DNA from: an uncultured SAR86 cluster bacterium
GTDB lineage: Bacteria > Pseudomonadota > Gammaproteobacteria > Magnimaribacterales > D2472
Length of the DNA stretch: 64,000 nt
NCBI GenBank assembly: GCA_905181595.1
Contig: CAJIYI010000001.1
Coordinates: 773,938 to 837,937, forward strand
Direction: 5' to 3'
In this document: piece after piece, positions 7,764 through 16,890 of the stretch
Layout: each line of letters begins with the position of its first letter
Numbering within the stretch: the stretch's first letter is position 1
Position numbers and translations under genes: made by a program
Notes under the pieces: generated by a model
What the model saw: the letters and a program-made list of their open reading frames with translations, nothing else
What the model was told of the DNA's origin: nothing
Database searches by the model: none

Positions 7764-8516
7764 TTACCTTAAAAAGGCTTGACCTCCATCGATCATAATA
7801 GTTGAGCCAGTGATATAAGACATGCCTTCGCTTAGAAGATGGCAAACCGCCTCTCCAATATCATCCTTGCAGTCGCCTACCCTTCCAAGCGGAATCGTTT
7901 TAACAAATTCAGCGGCTTCTTCAGGGCGCTCATTCATCCACCACTCCATACCTGTAGATTTAGCCAGTGGCATAATGCAGTTCACAAGAATACTATCCGG
8001 ACCCCATTCCACTGCTGCTGTTCTTGAAAGTGCTCTTATGGCTTCTTTTACGGCTGCATATGCACCATAGCCCTCAGAATCTGCCCTTAAAGCAGATGAG
8101 CTTGCTAGGTTAATTATTTTTCCTCCGCCCTTTAGAAAAGGATGACATAGTTTCATAAAGTGAAATGTTGCTAATGGGCCAGACATCCAGCCTGCTTCAA
8201 ATGCGTCATCTGATACTTGCAATAAGTTACCCAAAGGAACTTCTTGTGCATTGTTAATAAGAAAATTAATGCCAGAAAATTCTGATATTGTTAGATCAAT
8301 TGCGGTTTTAATAGAATCTTTGTCTTTAACATCACACTCTATTGCTATAGCTGAGCCACCATTATTTTTTATTTCATCGGCAACAGACTTAACTTTTGAA
8401 AGAGTTCTACCAACCAAAGCAATATTAGCACCTCGCTCAGATAGAGCTAGAGCTATTCCCCTGCCAACACCTTGTCCTGAGCCAGTAATCAGGGCAGTTT
8501 TATTCTTAAAATCCAT
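7764..8516 (-). CDS. Short-chain dehydrogenase/reductase
   Basis: A 250-residue classical SDR. The NAD(P) motif TGSGQGVGRG is near residue 11, NNAQ replaces the usual NNAG, catalytic Ser lies in LASSSAL, and YAAVK supplies the Tyr/Lys pair. The C-terminal ITGSTIMIDGG is typical. Its ATG overlaps the stop of the upstream flavoprotein (TAATG) and the double NTF2-fold gene follows, so a hydroxysteroid-type dehydrogenase acting in the same pathway is plausible but not proven. Confidence 0.85.
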   Translation of the reverse strand: MDFKNKTALITGSGQGVGRGIALALSERGANIALVGRTLSKVKSVADEIKNNGGSAIAIECDVKDKDSIKTAIDLTISEFSGINFLINNAQEVPLGNLLQVSDDAFEAGWMSGPLATFHFMKLCHPFLKGGGKIINLASSSALRADSEGYGAYAAVKEAIRALSRTAAVEWGPDSILVNCIMPLAKSTGMEWWMNERPEEAAEFVKTIPLGRVGDCKDDIGEAVCHLLSEGMSYITGSTIMIDGGQAFLR

Positions 8517-10225
8517 TAAAAATTTGTGCCTGTTATATCCTTAGCAGCAAGATACCCAAATGTCATGGCTGGTCCTAGCGTAGAACCAGGGCCTGGATAA
8601 GTTGGAAGAAGTGCAGTGGTTACGTTACCGCAAGCATAAAGCCCTGCAATTGGCTGACCATCTTGCTTAAGGACTCTTGCATGAGTATCAATTACTAACC
8701 CTCCTGCAGTTCCCATCTCTCCTGGGTACAAAACCATGCAATAAAATGGCCCTTCTTTTAAGGGAGCCAAACAGGGATTTGGAGTAACGGAAGGATCTCC
8801 ATAATATCGATCATAGGCACTATCACCTCTTTGTAACTCTAAATCTTTTCCAGTTACAGCATATTCATTAACTTTAGCTTGAGTAGCTCTTAAGCCATCT
8901 GGATCGATTCCTGCAATTTCAGCAAGCTCCTCAAGAGTTTCGCCTTTAGATAAAAAAGATGGAGTCCACCATTCTTTAGGTACAGCGGAGTCAGGTTGCA
9001 TACTGCCTTGTAAAAGAGGGCCGCAAGGTCGGTTTTTTCTAAAATTACTGTCAAAAATCATATAGCAAGGAGCGCATGGATTACCTTCATCAAACTTTGC
9101 AAACATATCATTAACAAAACTTACATAATTTTGAGATTCATTAGAGAATCTCTCACCATTTTTATTAACGGTGTAATTACCAGGCATAGATTTATCGACC
9201 ATAGAAAGCCATCCTTTTTCCTGACCCGGAACCTTCATGGTTGTTGACCACCAGCCTGTATCCATTTGATGGGTATCAGCCCCTAATTTTAATGCTGCCT
9301 TCAAAGCATCACCAGTATTATGAATATTTGCTGCGCTCCATTCTGCATTGCTGGGCTTAGGAAGATATTTATCTCTTAGGTCTTGATCTCTTTCAAAACC
9401 ACCTGCAGCTAGGATGACTCCTTTGTTAGCTTTAATATTAATAGATGAGCCATCTTTAGTTGCTTTTATGCCTATCACTTTACCATTTTCATCAACCAAA
9501 TCTGTCATGGCTGTAAGTGTCCATAAATCTACCTTGCGATCCTTCAGAGATAAAATGAGCCTAGCTATGCCTGCATTGCCCATTGTTAATCTTCTATCCT
9601 TCCATCCCCACTTGAGGCGCATAGCAAAATCTAAAATATATTTAGTAAATAATTTTGCGAACTGCGTTTTCCAACCTGGAAGAGCGCCCAGTAAAAGCTG
9701 TCCTTCGACTTGAGTAAAGTTCATATTGATTGGACCCATTGTGAATGCTGTTTGGGGATGCTGCTCGCGCAACTTACCCAGATCATCACCCAATTCAGTT
9801 CCAAAAATTGGTTCGGGCTCCATAGATCTATTGCCTTCTTTACCACCGGTATTGTCCGGAAAGTAATCAGGATAGTGAGCTAGATTTCTATACTTCACTT
9901 GGGAATTTTCATGAAGATAGTCAATCATTCTAGGGCCCTCAGAAATATATGTTTCGATAAGCTCGTCTTTGATCATGCCTTCAGGCGAAACGCTATTAAT
10001 GTAATTTCTGGCATCCTGATCAGAATCATCAACATTTTCAGCCTTTGCATAACGATTATTTGGAATCCAAACGCCTCCACCAGAGGTGGCGGAAGTGCCT
10101 CCAAACTGACTGCTTTTTTCAATAACTAAGGTTTTAGCTCCTCCATCATGAGAGCATAGAGCGGCTGTTAATGCTCCATTTCCAGAGCCAACTACAACAA
10201 CGTCAAATTCATAATCCCATTCCAT
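8516..10225 (-). CDS. FAD-dependent 3-ketosteroid dehydrogenase-like flavoprotein
   Basis: A flavoprotein of about 569 residues in the FAD_binding_2/KstD family. The start MEWDYEFDVVVVGSGNG at 10225 is preferred over 10264 because it puts the dinucleotide motif (GSGNGALTAAL) at the usual distance. Further motifs are FGGTSATSGGGVWIP, GVILAAGGFERD, and the C-terminal YPGPGSTLGPAMTFGY, which closely matches 3-oxosteroid delta-1-dehydrogenases. It is the first gene of a three-gene minus-strand operon. Family is clear; a steroid substrate is inferred. Confidence 0.78.
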   Translation of the reverse strand: MEWDYEFDVVVVGSGNGALTAALCSHDGGAKTLVIEKSSQFGGTSATSGGGVWIPNNRYAKAENVDDSDQDARNYINSVSPEGMIKDELIETYISEGPRMIDYLHENSQVKYRNLAHYPDYFPDNTGGKEGNRSMEPEPIFGTELGDDLGKLREQHPQTAFTMGPINMNFTQVEGQLLLGALPGWKTQFAKLFTKYILDFAMRLKWGWKDRRLTMGNAGIARLILSLKDRKVDLWTLTAMTDLVDENGKVIGIKATKDGSSINIKANKGVILAAGGFERDQDLRDKYLPKPSNAEWSAANIHNTGDALKAALKLGADTHQMDTGWWSTTMKVPGQEKGWLSMVDKSMPGNYTVNKNGERFSNESQNYVSFVNDMFAKFDEGNPCAPCYMIFDSNFRKNRPCGPLLQGSMQPDSAVPKEWWTPSFLSKGETLEELAEIAGIDPDGLRATQAKVNEYAVTGKDLELQRGDSAYDRYYGDPSVTPNPCLAPLKEGPFYCMVLYPGEMGTAGGLVIDTHARVLKQDGQPIAGLYACGNVTTALLPTYPGPGSTLGPAMTFGYLAAKDITGTNF

Positions 10226-10366
10226 AATATTCACCAAGGCTTTAATAAGTTCAATTGTAACCAATCAACTATAACCCATGAAATTTATTTTAAAAAACGA
10301 TAAATATTCCTATTCCTTGTTGACATAAACGAATGATTTGATACTCCATGAGGTGCAATTTATTTG

Positions 10367-10372
10367 TATAAT
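10367..10372 (+). promoter_or_regulatory. -10 element in the divergent spacer
   Basis: TATAAT is a perfect -10 hexamer 30 bp before the monooxygenase ATG. No good -35 lies at 16-18 bp. A TTGACA at 10320-10325 is too far to pair with it. The 177-bp spacer 10226-10402 otherwise shows only AT-rich sequence and must contain the promoter of the divergent steroid-type operon. Confidence 0.4.
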
Positions 10373-10402
10373 AAAAAAGTTAAATAAATTATTACTCTTA
10401 TT

Positions 10403-11533
10403 ATGAAAACAGATATTTGCAAGAAACTCGGTATTGAATATCCAATTTTTGCCTTCACTCATTGCAGAGATGTTGTTGTTGCAGTCAGTAAAGCTGGCGG
10501 AATTGGTGTGCTAGGAGCCGTCGGTTATTCACCAGATCAGCTAAAAGAAGAACTGGACTGGATTGATGCTCATATCGGCGATTATTCATATGGAGTTGAT
10601 ACGGTTATTCCTCAAAAGTATGAAGGCATGGAGGAAAAAGACCCTGAACAACTGCTTGAACAATTACAGAAAATGATTCCAGATGAGCACAGAAAATTTG
10701 TAGATAACTTACTAACAGAAAGTGGTGTTCCCGAAGCTCCTGAGACAAACGGACCAAAGGGAGGTCTACTTGGATGGACAGAAGCTACTGCTGAACCTCA
10801 AATTGAAGAAGCTTTAAAACATCCGAATGTAAAATTAATAGCAAATGCATTAGGCACACCTCCTGCAGATATGATAAAAAAAATTCAAGACAAGGGTGTT
10901 TTGATAGGAGCTCTATGCGGAAAAATTAAACAAGCTTTAGCCCATAAAGAAGCAGGTTTAGATTTTATTATTGCTCAGGGAGGAGAAGGTGGTGGGCATA
11001 CCGGGGAAATTGGAAGCATAGTCTTGTGGCCACAAATTATCGAGGCGGTTGGAGATTTACCTGTATTAGCGGCAGGAGGTATTGGTAATGGTCGACAAAT
11101 GGCTGCTGCAATGTCTATGGGAGCTCAAGGAATCTGGTGTGGATCTTTGTGGTTAGCAGTTGAAGAAGCTGCTGCTCAACCTGCTGAAAAAGAGTCTTAT
11201 CTTAATGCGACAAGTGAAGATACTATTAGAAGTAAAGCATGGACAGGTAAGCCTGCAAGAATGCTAAAAAATAAGTGGACTGAGGCCTGGGAAAATCCTG
11301 AGAACCCAGATCCACTTCCAATGCCGCTGCAGGGAATGATTACGTTTGATGCTATGAGAAGAACTTCCATCTATGCAGGCTCAGGAAATACTCAGGATGT
11401 CTCTTTTAATGCAGCTGGTCAGGTAATTGGGCAGATCAAGCAAATTGATTCAGTTAAAGATGTGATGTTTGGGCTCATTAGTGAATACCTAGATTCAGTT
11501 GAAAGACTGAATGATTTATTGCCTAAAGAATAA
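10403..11533 (+). CDS. Nitronate monooxygenase/2-nitropropane dioxygenase-family FMN enzyme
   Basis: A 376-residue TIM-barrel flavoprotein. It has the N-terminal GIEYPIFAFTHCRDVV, the FMN phosphate-binding region QGGEGGGHTGEIGS, and LPVLAAGGIGNGRQMAAAMSMGAQG. Enzymes of this family oxidise nitronates, but relatives act as CoA-thioester dehydrogenases or reductases, for example in mycobacterial steroid ring degradation. It is divergent from the KstD-like gene, so the true substrate may be a steroid-like CoA ester. Six bases downstream begins a small membrane-protein gene. Confidence 0.75.
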   Translation: MKTDICKKLGIEYPIFAFTHCRDVVVAVSKAGGIGVLGAVGYSPDQLKEELDWIDAHIGDYSYGVDTVIPQKYEGMEEKDPEQLLEQLQKMIPDEHRKFVDNLLTESGVPEAPETNGPKGGLLGWTEATAEPQIEEALKHPNVKLIANALGTPPADMIKKIQDKGVLIGALCGKIKQALAHKEAGLDFIIAQGGEGGGHTGEIGSIVLWPQIIEAVGDLPVLAAGGIGNGRQMAAAMSMGAQGIWCGSLWLAVEEAAAQPAEKESYLNATSEDTIRSKAWTGKPARMLKNKWTEAWENPENPDPLPMPLQGMITFDAMRRTSIYAGSGNTQDVSFNAAGQVIGQIKQIDSVKDVMFGLISEYLDSVERLNDLLPKE

Positions 11534-11538
11534 TTTCA

Positions 11539-11724
11539 ATGGTTTTATCAGAGCTTTTTAATGAGCTAAATGATTTGCTGTGGGCCTTGGGATTGATTAC
11601 AGGCTCAATTGCTGTTTTGCTATTGATGCCAAAAAAATATTCCTTAAAACTGGGAGAATATCCGCTGCTGCTAGCAGCTCTCTTTGGTCTCATTATGTTT
11701 GCAATAATTCAAATATATTCTTAA
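11539..11724 (+). CDS. Small two-helix membrane protein, unknown function
   Basis: A 61-residue hydrophobic protein with two predicted membrane helices (about residues 13-30 and 40-60) joined by a short basic loop, MPKKYSLKLGEY. I recognise no family. It sits 5 bp after the FMN monooxygenase gene and 8 bp before a second membrane protein, indicating one transcript. Confidence 0.55.
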   Translation: MVLSELFNELNDLLWALGLITGSIAVLLLMPKKYSLKLGEYPLLLAALFGLIMFAIIQIYS

Positions 11725-11732
11725 GGTGAATT

Positions 11733-12329
11733 ATGTCATTTGAAGAAATAAGGGTTGTATGTGTAGTTTACGTCTCTGCTTTAGCCCCCCTCATATATCT
11801 TATTTACAAAAGAGATACTCTGCCAACATCTGTACTAAGTTTATATGCATGCATCTTTATAGCTTGTGCATTTGGGTGGGAGCTTTGGTTTACTTATGGA
11901 TGGGTAGATGGCGACCCAGTAAATATTAGGCGCTCTGCGGCATTGAATACTTGGCTTCCGCAGAATATTAATTGGCTGATGAACTCGTTGGCTGATGCCG
12001 GAACTATTGGGCTCGGTGGCCTCTATCTCACTTGGTTATTATGTAGCCGGGATAATGCAATTTTTATTAGATGGAGCTGGAGAGCATTCTCAATATTTAT
12101 GCTCTGGTGTATAGCTCAGAATATTGGAGTTGAGATGTTTCTTTATCACGATCAACTAGCCCAAGGAAAAATACTTTCATGGGCTCCATTAGCTCCATTT
12201 GGATCATATTATAATCCTGAGTTATTTTCTTTTAATGGAAGACGCATTATGTTTCAAACGCAAATTCCCTGGATCATACTTCCAGCAATAATCTATAAAG
12301 GAGCTATTTTTCTCAATAAAGAGAAGTAA
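11733..12329 (+). CDS. Multi-pass membrane protein, unknown function
   Basis: A 198-residue protein with roughly five hydrophobic segments and many Trp residues, preceded by AAGGTG as a ribosome binding site. Distinctive stretches are AFGWELWFTYGWVDGDP and NIGVEMFLYHDQ. I do not recognise the family. Co-transcription with the FMN monooxygenase and the 61-residue membrane protein suggests a linked role, possibly uptake or membrane handling of a hydrophobic substrate. That is inference only. Confidence 0.6.
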   Translation: MSFEEIRVVCVVYVSALAPLIYLIYKRDTLPTSVLSLYACIFIACAFGWELWFTYGWVDGDPVNIRRSAALNTWLPQNINWLMNSLADAGTIGLGGLYLTWLLCSRDNAIFIRWSWRAFSIFMLWCIAQNIGVEMFLYHDQLAQGKILSWAPLAPFGSYYNPELFSFNGRRIMFQTQIPWIILPAIIYKGAIFLNKEK

Positions 12330-12334
12330 CTCGT

Positions 12335-12649
12335 TTACGTTCTTGGAGGCAGCCCCTTGATTCGTTGCAGTGTAATATCTGTTGCTGCTCGTCTATGTTT
12401 TGAAAGCTCTTGATACCCCTCATCAGCCCACCAATTATCAGCATCTTCTTCAGATGGGAACGAAAAGATAATAGCTCTTCCTGGAACTGGTTCTATGCCC
12501 TCTAAAACTACTCGATTATCATCGTAGGTAATAAATGATCCGTTATGCTTTTGCAAATAAGAAAAGAAACCTTTTTCGTATATTCGATATTCTTCCGGAT
12601 CATTGATGGTCAGATTGACAACCATATAAACACTAATATTTTGTGACAT
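12335..12649 (-). CDS. DUF1330 family protein
   Basis: A 104-residue protein matching the DUF1330 dimeric alpha/beta-barrel pattern: YMVVNLTINDPEEYRIYEKG near the N terminus and PGRAIIFSFPSEEDADNWW, then a YQELSKHRR helix. Biochemical role is unknown. It stands alone, converging on the membrane-protein gene with a 5-bp gap and divergent from infA. Confidence 0.75.
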   Translation of the reverse strand: MSQNISVYMVVNLTINDPEEYRIYEKGFFSYLQKHNGSFITYDDNRVVLEGIEPVPGRAIIFSFPSEEDADNWWADEGYQELSKHRRAATDITLQRIKGLPPRT

Positions 12650-12725
12650 TCTGTGCTACCTATTTAGTAAATTAACATTATATAACTTTCTTATAAGTCG
12701 TAAACATTGAGGCTTCTTATTAGTG

Positions 12726-12731
12726 TAAAAT
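12726..12731 (+). promoter_or_regulatory. Possible infA -10 element giving a leaderless transcript
   Basis: TAAAAT ends seven bases before the infA ATG at 12739. No Shine-Dalgarno sequence lies between. If this is the -10, transcription would begin at or next to the start codon. The -35 is weak, so this is tentative. Confidence 0.3.
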
Positions 12732-12738
12732 ACACTTT

Positions 12739-12957
12739 ATGGCTAAAGAAGATAATCTAGAATTTGAAGGCGAAGTTATTGAGACACTTCCTAATACTAC
12801 TTTCAGAGTAAAGTTAGAGAATGATCATATTATTGAAGCTCATATCTCGGGAAAAATGCGTAAGCATTACATCAGAATTTTAACTGGCGATAAAGTTAAG
12901 GTAGAAATGACTCCTTACGACTTAACTAAAGGCAGAATAACGTTTAGAGGCCGCTAA
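12739..12957 (+). CDS. infA: Translation initiation factor IF-1
   Basis: A 72-residue OB-fold protein, the same length as E. coli IF-1 and nearly collinear with it ([51 protein letters not shown]). It binds the 30S A site during initiation. Its 3' end overlaps convergent clpA by 4 bp. The clpA-infA neighbourhood is conserved in gammaproteobacteria. Confidence 0.97.
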   Translation: MAKEDNLEFEGEVIETLPNTTFRVKLENDHIIEAHISGKMRKHYIRILTGDKVKVEMTPYDLTKGRITFRGR

Positions 12958-15203
12958 GCCTTAGTTTTTACAGTTTTCTTCTTAGCTGAGAAGACAATCC
13001 CATCTTTACCTAAATCAACCTTGATTTGGCCACCCTTACTAAGATCCCCAAATAAGACTTTATCAACAAGAGGTTTTTTAATCTTATTGGTAATAAAACG
13101 CTCCATAGGCCTCGCGCCCATCTCTTTGTTGTATCCATTGTCTGCAATCCAATTTAATACTTTCTTAGAGTAAATTAGCTCAACATTTCTTGCATCTAGC
13201 TGGGCCTGAAGCTTTGTTAAGAATTTATCAACAATAGAAAGGATAACCTCTATAGGCAAGTAGTTAAATTGAATAATCTCATCCAATCTATTTCTAAATT
13301 CTGGCGAGAAAAGCTTTTTAAGAGATAGCAGAGCGTCAGATTCGTTGGATTGATCACTAAAACCAATGGATTTCTTTTCAAGAAGATCTGCACCTGCGTT
13401 AGTAGTCATAACTACAATGACATTTCTGAAGTCTGCCTTTCTGCCATTGTTATCAGTTAATACTCCTGAATCCATGATCTGAAGTAAAAGATTGTAAATA
13501 TCAGGATGAGCTTTCTCTATTTCGTCAAGCAGTAAGACACAGTGAGGGTTTTGAACAACAGCTTCTGTTAATAGGCCGCCTTGATCAAAGCCGACATAGC
13601 CTGGCGGCGCTCCGATGAGTCTTGATACTGTGTGTCTCTCCATGTACTCAGACATATCAAAACGCACCAACTCAATTCCCATCATGTTTGCTAGTTGATT
13701 TGTGATTTCTGTCTTGCCGACGCCTGTTGGCCCTGCAAAAAGGAATGACCCAATGGTTTTATTATCATCTCTAAGCCCTGCCCTAGATAATTTAATCGCA
13801 TTAACCAAACTATGGATAGCTTGGTCTTGACCAAAAATTACAGTTTTAAGATCCGATTCAAGTTTCTGAAGATTTGTAGACTCTTGACTAGAAATTGTTT
13901 GCTCAGGAATTTTTGATATTTTCGAAATTGTTTTTTCTATGTGATTTTGATTAACTGTAATTTGTTTAGAATTTTTTCTGCCTATATTCAGCAGTGCGCC
14001 TGCCTCATCAATTAGGTCTATGGCTTTATCTGGTAAAAACCTATCGTTTAAAAATCTCTTGGATAGTGAGACAGCAGTATTGATTGATTCATATGAATAC
14101 TTAACGTTGTGATGAGATTCATAATTACTCTTCAGGCCTTCAAGAATTTGGACACAATCCTCAACGGATGGCTCCATAACATCAATTTTCTGGAATCTTC
14201 TTGATAGAGCCTGGTTTTGATTGAAGACACCTCTGTATTCCTGGAAAGTTGTTGATCCAATGCATCTTAATTTACCCTTGCCAAGTGCTGGTTTTAATAA
14301 ATTTGATACATCTAAACTACCACCTGAGGCTGATCCGGCTCCAATAATAGTGTGAATCTCGTCAATAAATAAAATAGGATTATTTTCATTATCTAAGAAG
14401 CTAAGAACAGATTTTAAACGCTTTTCAAAATCTCCTCTGTATTTAGTGCCTGCAATGAGAGCTCCTATGTCCAGTGAATACAACGTTGATTCTTGAAGAA
14501 ACTCAGGTACTTCCTTTTCGTTTAACAGGTGAGCCAAGCCTTCAGCAATAGCTGTCTTCCCTACCCCAGACTCACCAACCAACAATGGATTATTTTTTGT
14601 TCTTCTGGCTAAGATTTGAACAATTCTTTCAATCTCTTCAGACCTACCAATTAACTTATCAATTTTACTGTTGCTTGCTAGCTCATTAAGATTAATTAAA
14701 AACTCCAGCTCAGTTGTTGCTGCTTCCTCTGGTGCTTGACCATCTTCATCAGGTGACTCTATGCCCTCATCAGATGTTGATGTCTTTCCGTGAGAAATAT
14801 AAGAAACTATATCGAGGCGCCCTATTCCCTGCTTAGATAGCAAATAAACTGAATGAGATTCTTTCTCTGAAAATATAGCAACCAGAAGATTAATTGGCTT
14901 AACCACACCTTTGCCTGAGGATTGAACATGGAATACTGCTCTTTGAAGAACCCTTTGAAATCCAAGTGTAGGCTGAACTGGTTTTTTTGCATCGACTTTA
15001 ACAGGTGTATTATCGCGCACGTGCTCCTCTAGGTTCTCACGTAGCGTATTTAAATTCACATCATTAGTCTCTAGCGCCTGGCGAACATCGTAATCTGAGA
15101 TCAACATCAGCAACAAGTGCTCAATAGTTAAATACTCAAGATTTTGATCTTGCGCTTGATCAAATAAACTTGCTATGGATTGTTCTAATTCTTTGCTAAA
15201 CAT
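12954..15203 (-). CDS. clpA: ATP-dependent Clp protease ATP-binding subunit ClpA
   Basis: A 749-residue AAA+ unfoldase (E. coli ClpA is 758). The double Clp-N repeat occupies about residues 1-140. AAA domain 1 has Walker [14 protein letters not shown] and Walker [14 protein letters not shown] domain 2 has [11 protein letters not shown] and [11 protein letters not shown]. The IGF loop that docks ClpP is present in KKSIGFSD. It delivers N-end-rule and SsrA substrates to ClpP. The start codon abuts the end of clpS. Confidence 0.97.
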   Translation of the reverse strand: MFSKELEQSIASLFDQAQDQNLEYLTIEHLLLMLISDYDVRQALETNDVNLNTLRENLEEHVRDNTPVKVDAKKPVQPTLGFQRVLQRAVFHVQSSGKGVVKPINLLVAIFSEKESHSVYLLSKQGIGRLDIVSYISHGKTSTSDEGIESPDEDGQAPEEAATTELEFLINLNELASNSKIDKLIGRSEEIERIVQILARRTKNNPLLVGESGVGKTAIAEGLAHLLNEKEVPEFLQESTLYSLDIGALIAGTKYRGDFEKRLKSVLSFLDNENNPILFIDEIHTIIGAGSASGGSLDVSNLLKPALGKGKLRCIGSTTFQEYRGVFNQNQALSRRFQKIDVMEPSVEDCVQILEGLKSNYESHHNVKYSYESINTAVSLSKRFLNDRFLPDKAIDLIDEAGALLNIGRKNSKQITVNQNHIEKTISKISKIPEQTISSQESTNLQKLESDLKTVIFGQDQAIHSLVNAIKLSRAGLRDDNKTIGSFLFAGPTGVGKTEITNQLANMMGIELVRFDMSEYMERHTVSRLIGAPPGYVGFDQGGLLTEAVVQNPHCVLLLDEIEKAHPDIYNLLLQIMDSGVLTDNNGRKADFRNVIVVMTTNAGADLLEKKSIGFSDQSNESDALLSLKKLFSPEFRNRLDEIIQFNYLPIEVILSIVDKFLTKLQAQLDARNVELIYSKKVLNWIADNGYNKEMGARPMERFITNKIKKPLVDKVLFGDLSKGGQIKVDLGKDGIVFSAKKKTVKTKA

Positions 15204-15547
15204 TAGTCTGTCATTGGTTCGATTTCACTGATTAAAGGGTGCTCATGGGCTTTAGCCATTTCATTAATTTCATGAGATTTCATTTCTGCAATCTCTTTAG
15301 GAAATATACCACAGACTCCTTTACCTTTTGTATGAACGGCGAGCATTATTTGTGTAGATCTCTCGTGCTCATAACCAAAGATAGATTGAAGAATGTAAAT
15401 TACAAAATCCATCGGAGTAAAATCATCGTTAAGTAAGACAACTTGATACAAGGGCGGTTCTTTTAGCTCAGGTTTATCCTCAAGTACAATGGTTCCTTGA
15501 TCTGACGATATATCGTTATTCGAGTCTGAAGATTGAATTATCTTCAC
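15203..15547 (-). CDS. clpS: Clp protease adaptor ClpS
   Basis: The N-end-rule adaptor that hands substrates to ClpA. The conserved core is [15 protein letters not shown], with [17 protein letters not shown] and AHEHPL. I prefer the GTG at 15547, which overlaps the icd stop as GTGA and gives about 114 residues. An upstream ATG at 15583 would add 12 residues lying inside icd and would give 126, against 106 in E. coli. The icd, clpS and clpA genes overlap and are probably one transcript. Confidence 0.9.
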   Translation of the reverse strand: MKIIQSSDSNNDISSDQGTIVLEDKPELKEPPLYQVVLLNDDFTPMDFVIYILQSIFGYEHERSTQIMLAVHTKGKGVCGIFPKEIAEMKSHEINEMAKAHEHPLISEIEPMTD

Positions 15548-16797
15548 ATTCTTTTGATCATTTCCTTGGCAAAGCCTGAACATGAAACAAGGTTGGCATC
15601 ATCCATTAGTCGCTCGAAGTCGTAAGTAACCATTTTGTCGTTTATAGCGGCTTCCATAGAAGAAATGATCAAATCAGCTGCTTCACCCCACCCTAAATGA
15701 CGCAACATCATTTCAGCAGAGAGCATCAAGGAGCCAGGGTTAACTTTGTCTTGTCCAGCATATTTTGGCGCAGTTCCATGGGTAGCCTCAAACAAAGCTG
15801 AGTCATCTCCAATATTTGCTCCAGGAGCTATTCCTATACCGCCAACACATGCAGCCAATGCATCTGAAATATAGTCACCATTTAAATTCATTGTAGCTAT
15901 GACGTCATACTCTTTTGGTCTTGTAAGTATTTGCTGCAAAAAAGCATCACAAATAACATCTTTAATAACAATGCTTTGGCCATTATTAGGATTTTTAATA
16001 GTAACCCAAGGACCGCCGTCAAATAATTCACCGCCATAAGAATTCATGCTTACATCGTAGCCCCAGTCTCTGAAAGCTCCTTCAGTGTATTTCATGATAT
16101 TGCCCTTATGAACAAGCGTTACAGAGGTTCTGTTGTTTTTAATTGCATAATCTATAGCTTGCTTAACAAGTCTTTCTGTTCCCTGTTTTGAGATTGGCTT
16201 GACGCCAAGACCAACATTCTGTGGGAAACGAATCTGAGTAACACCAAATTGCTCCTGCAATACCTTAACCATTGCATCAGCCTCAGGAGAACCAGCTTCA
16301 AACTCTACACCAGCATAAATATCTTCAGAGTTTTCACGAAAAATAACCATGTCCACATGAGAGGGATTCTTTACAGGGCTAGGGACTCCAGAGAAATACC
16401 TGATCGGTCTCAAGCATACATAAAGGTCTAGAATCTGTCTTAAGGAAACATTTAGCGACCTAATTCCACCTCCAACAGGTGTTGTTAAAGGACCTTTGAT
16501 GCTTACGATATATTCTTTTAACGCTTCAATAGTTTCATCTGGAAGCCAAGTATCTTTGTCGTATATATTTGTAGATTTTTCACCGCAATATACTTCCATC
16601 CAAGAGATCTTTTTTTCACCGGCGTAAGCAACTTTTACAGCATTATCTACAACATCAATCATAGCTGGTGTTATGTCTACTCCGATACCATCACCTTCAA
16701 TAAAAGGAATAATTGGATTGTTTGGAACAACCAGCGACCCATTTTCGAAAGTAATTTTTGTGCCTTCAGCAGGAATGTTAATATGTTTGTAGCTCAT
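15544..16797 (-). CDS. icd: NADP-dependent isocitrate dehydrogenase
   Basis: A 417-residue homodimeric enzyme (E. coli 416) that oxidises isocitrate to 2-oxoglutarate in the TCA cycle. Motifs are [11 protein letters not shown], the substrate loop RSLNVSLRQ with the serine that AceK phosphorylates in E. coli, the catalytic [12 protein letters not shown], and the NADP region [19 protein letters not shown] ribosome binding site precedes the ATG. With aceA nearby it governs the isocitrate branch point. No aceK lies in this window. Confidence 0.96.
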   Translation of the reverse strand: MSYKHINIPAEGTKITFENGSLVVPNNPIIPFIEGDGIGVDITPAMIDVVDNAVKVAYAGEKKISWMEVYCGEKSTNIYDKDTWLPDETIEALKEYIVSIKGPLTTPVGGGIRSLNVSLRQILDLYVCLRPIRYFSGVPSPVKNPSHVDMVIFRENSEDIYAGVEFEAGSPEADAMVKVLQEQFGVTQIRFPQNVGLGVKPISKQGTERLVKQAIDYAIKNNRTSVTLVHKGNIMKYTEGAFRDWGYDVSMNSYGGELFDGGPWVTIKNPNNGQSIVIKDVICDAFLQQILTRPKEYDVIATMNLNGDYISDALAACVGGIGIAPGANIGDDSALFEATHGTAPKYAGQDKVNPGSLMLSAEMMLRHLGWGEAADLIISSMEAAINDKMVTYDFERLMDDANLVSCSGFAKEMIKRM

Positions 16798-16890
16798 TGC
16801 TGTCCTCTTATGATTAAACGCTTATATAATATAAATCGGTGAGAATTATACTCTAAAAATTCATTGAAATAGAGGGCTTGAAGGTAATTT

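Noticed and set aside
10320-10325. TTGACA as -35 for the FMN enzyme promoter
   Set aside because: It lies 41 bp from the good TATAAT at 10367 and has no -10 at 16-18 bp.
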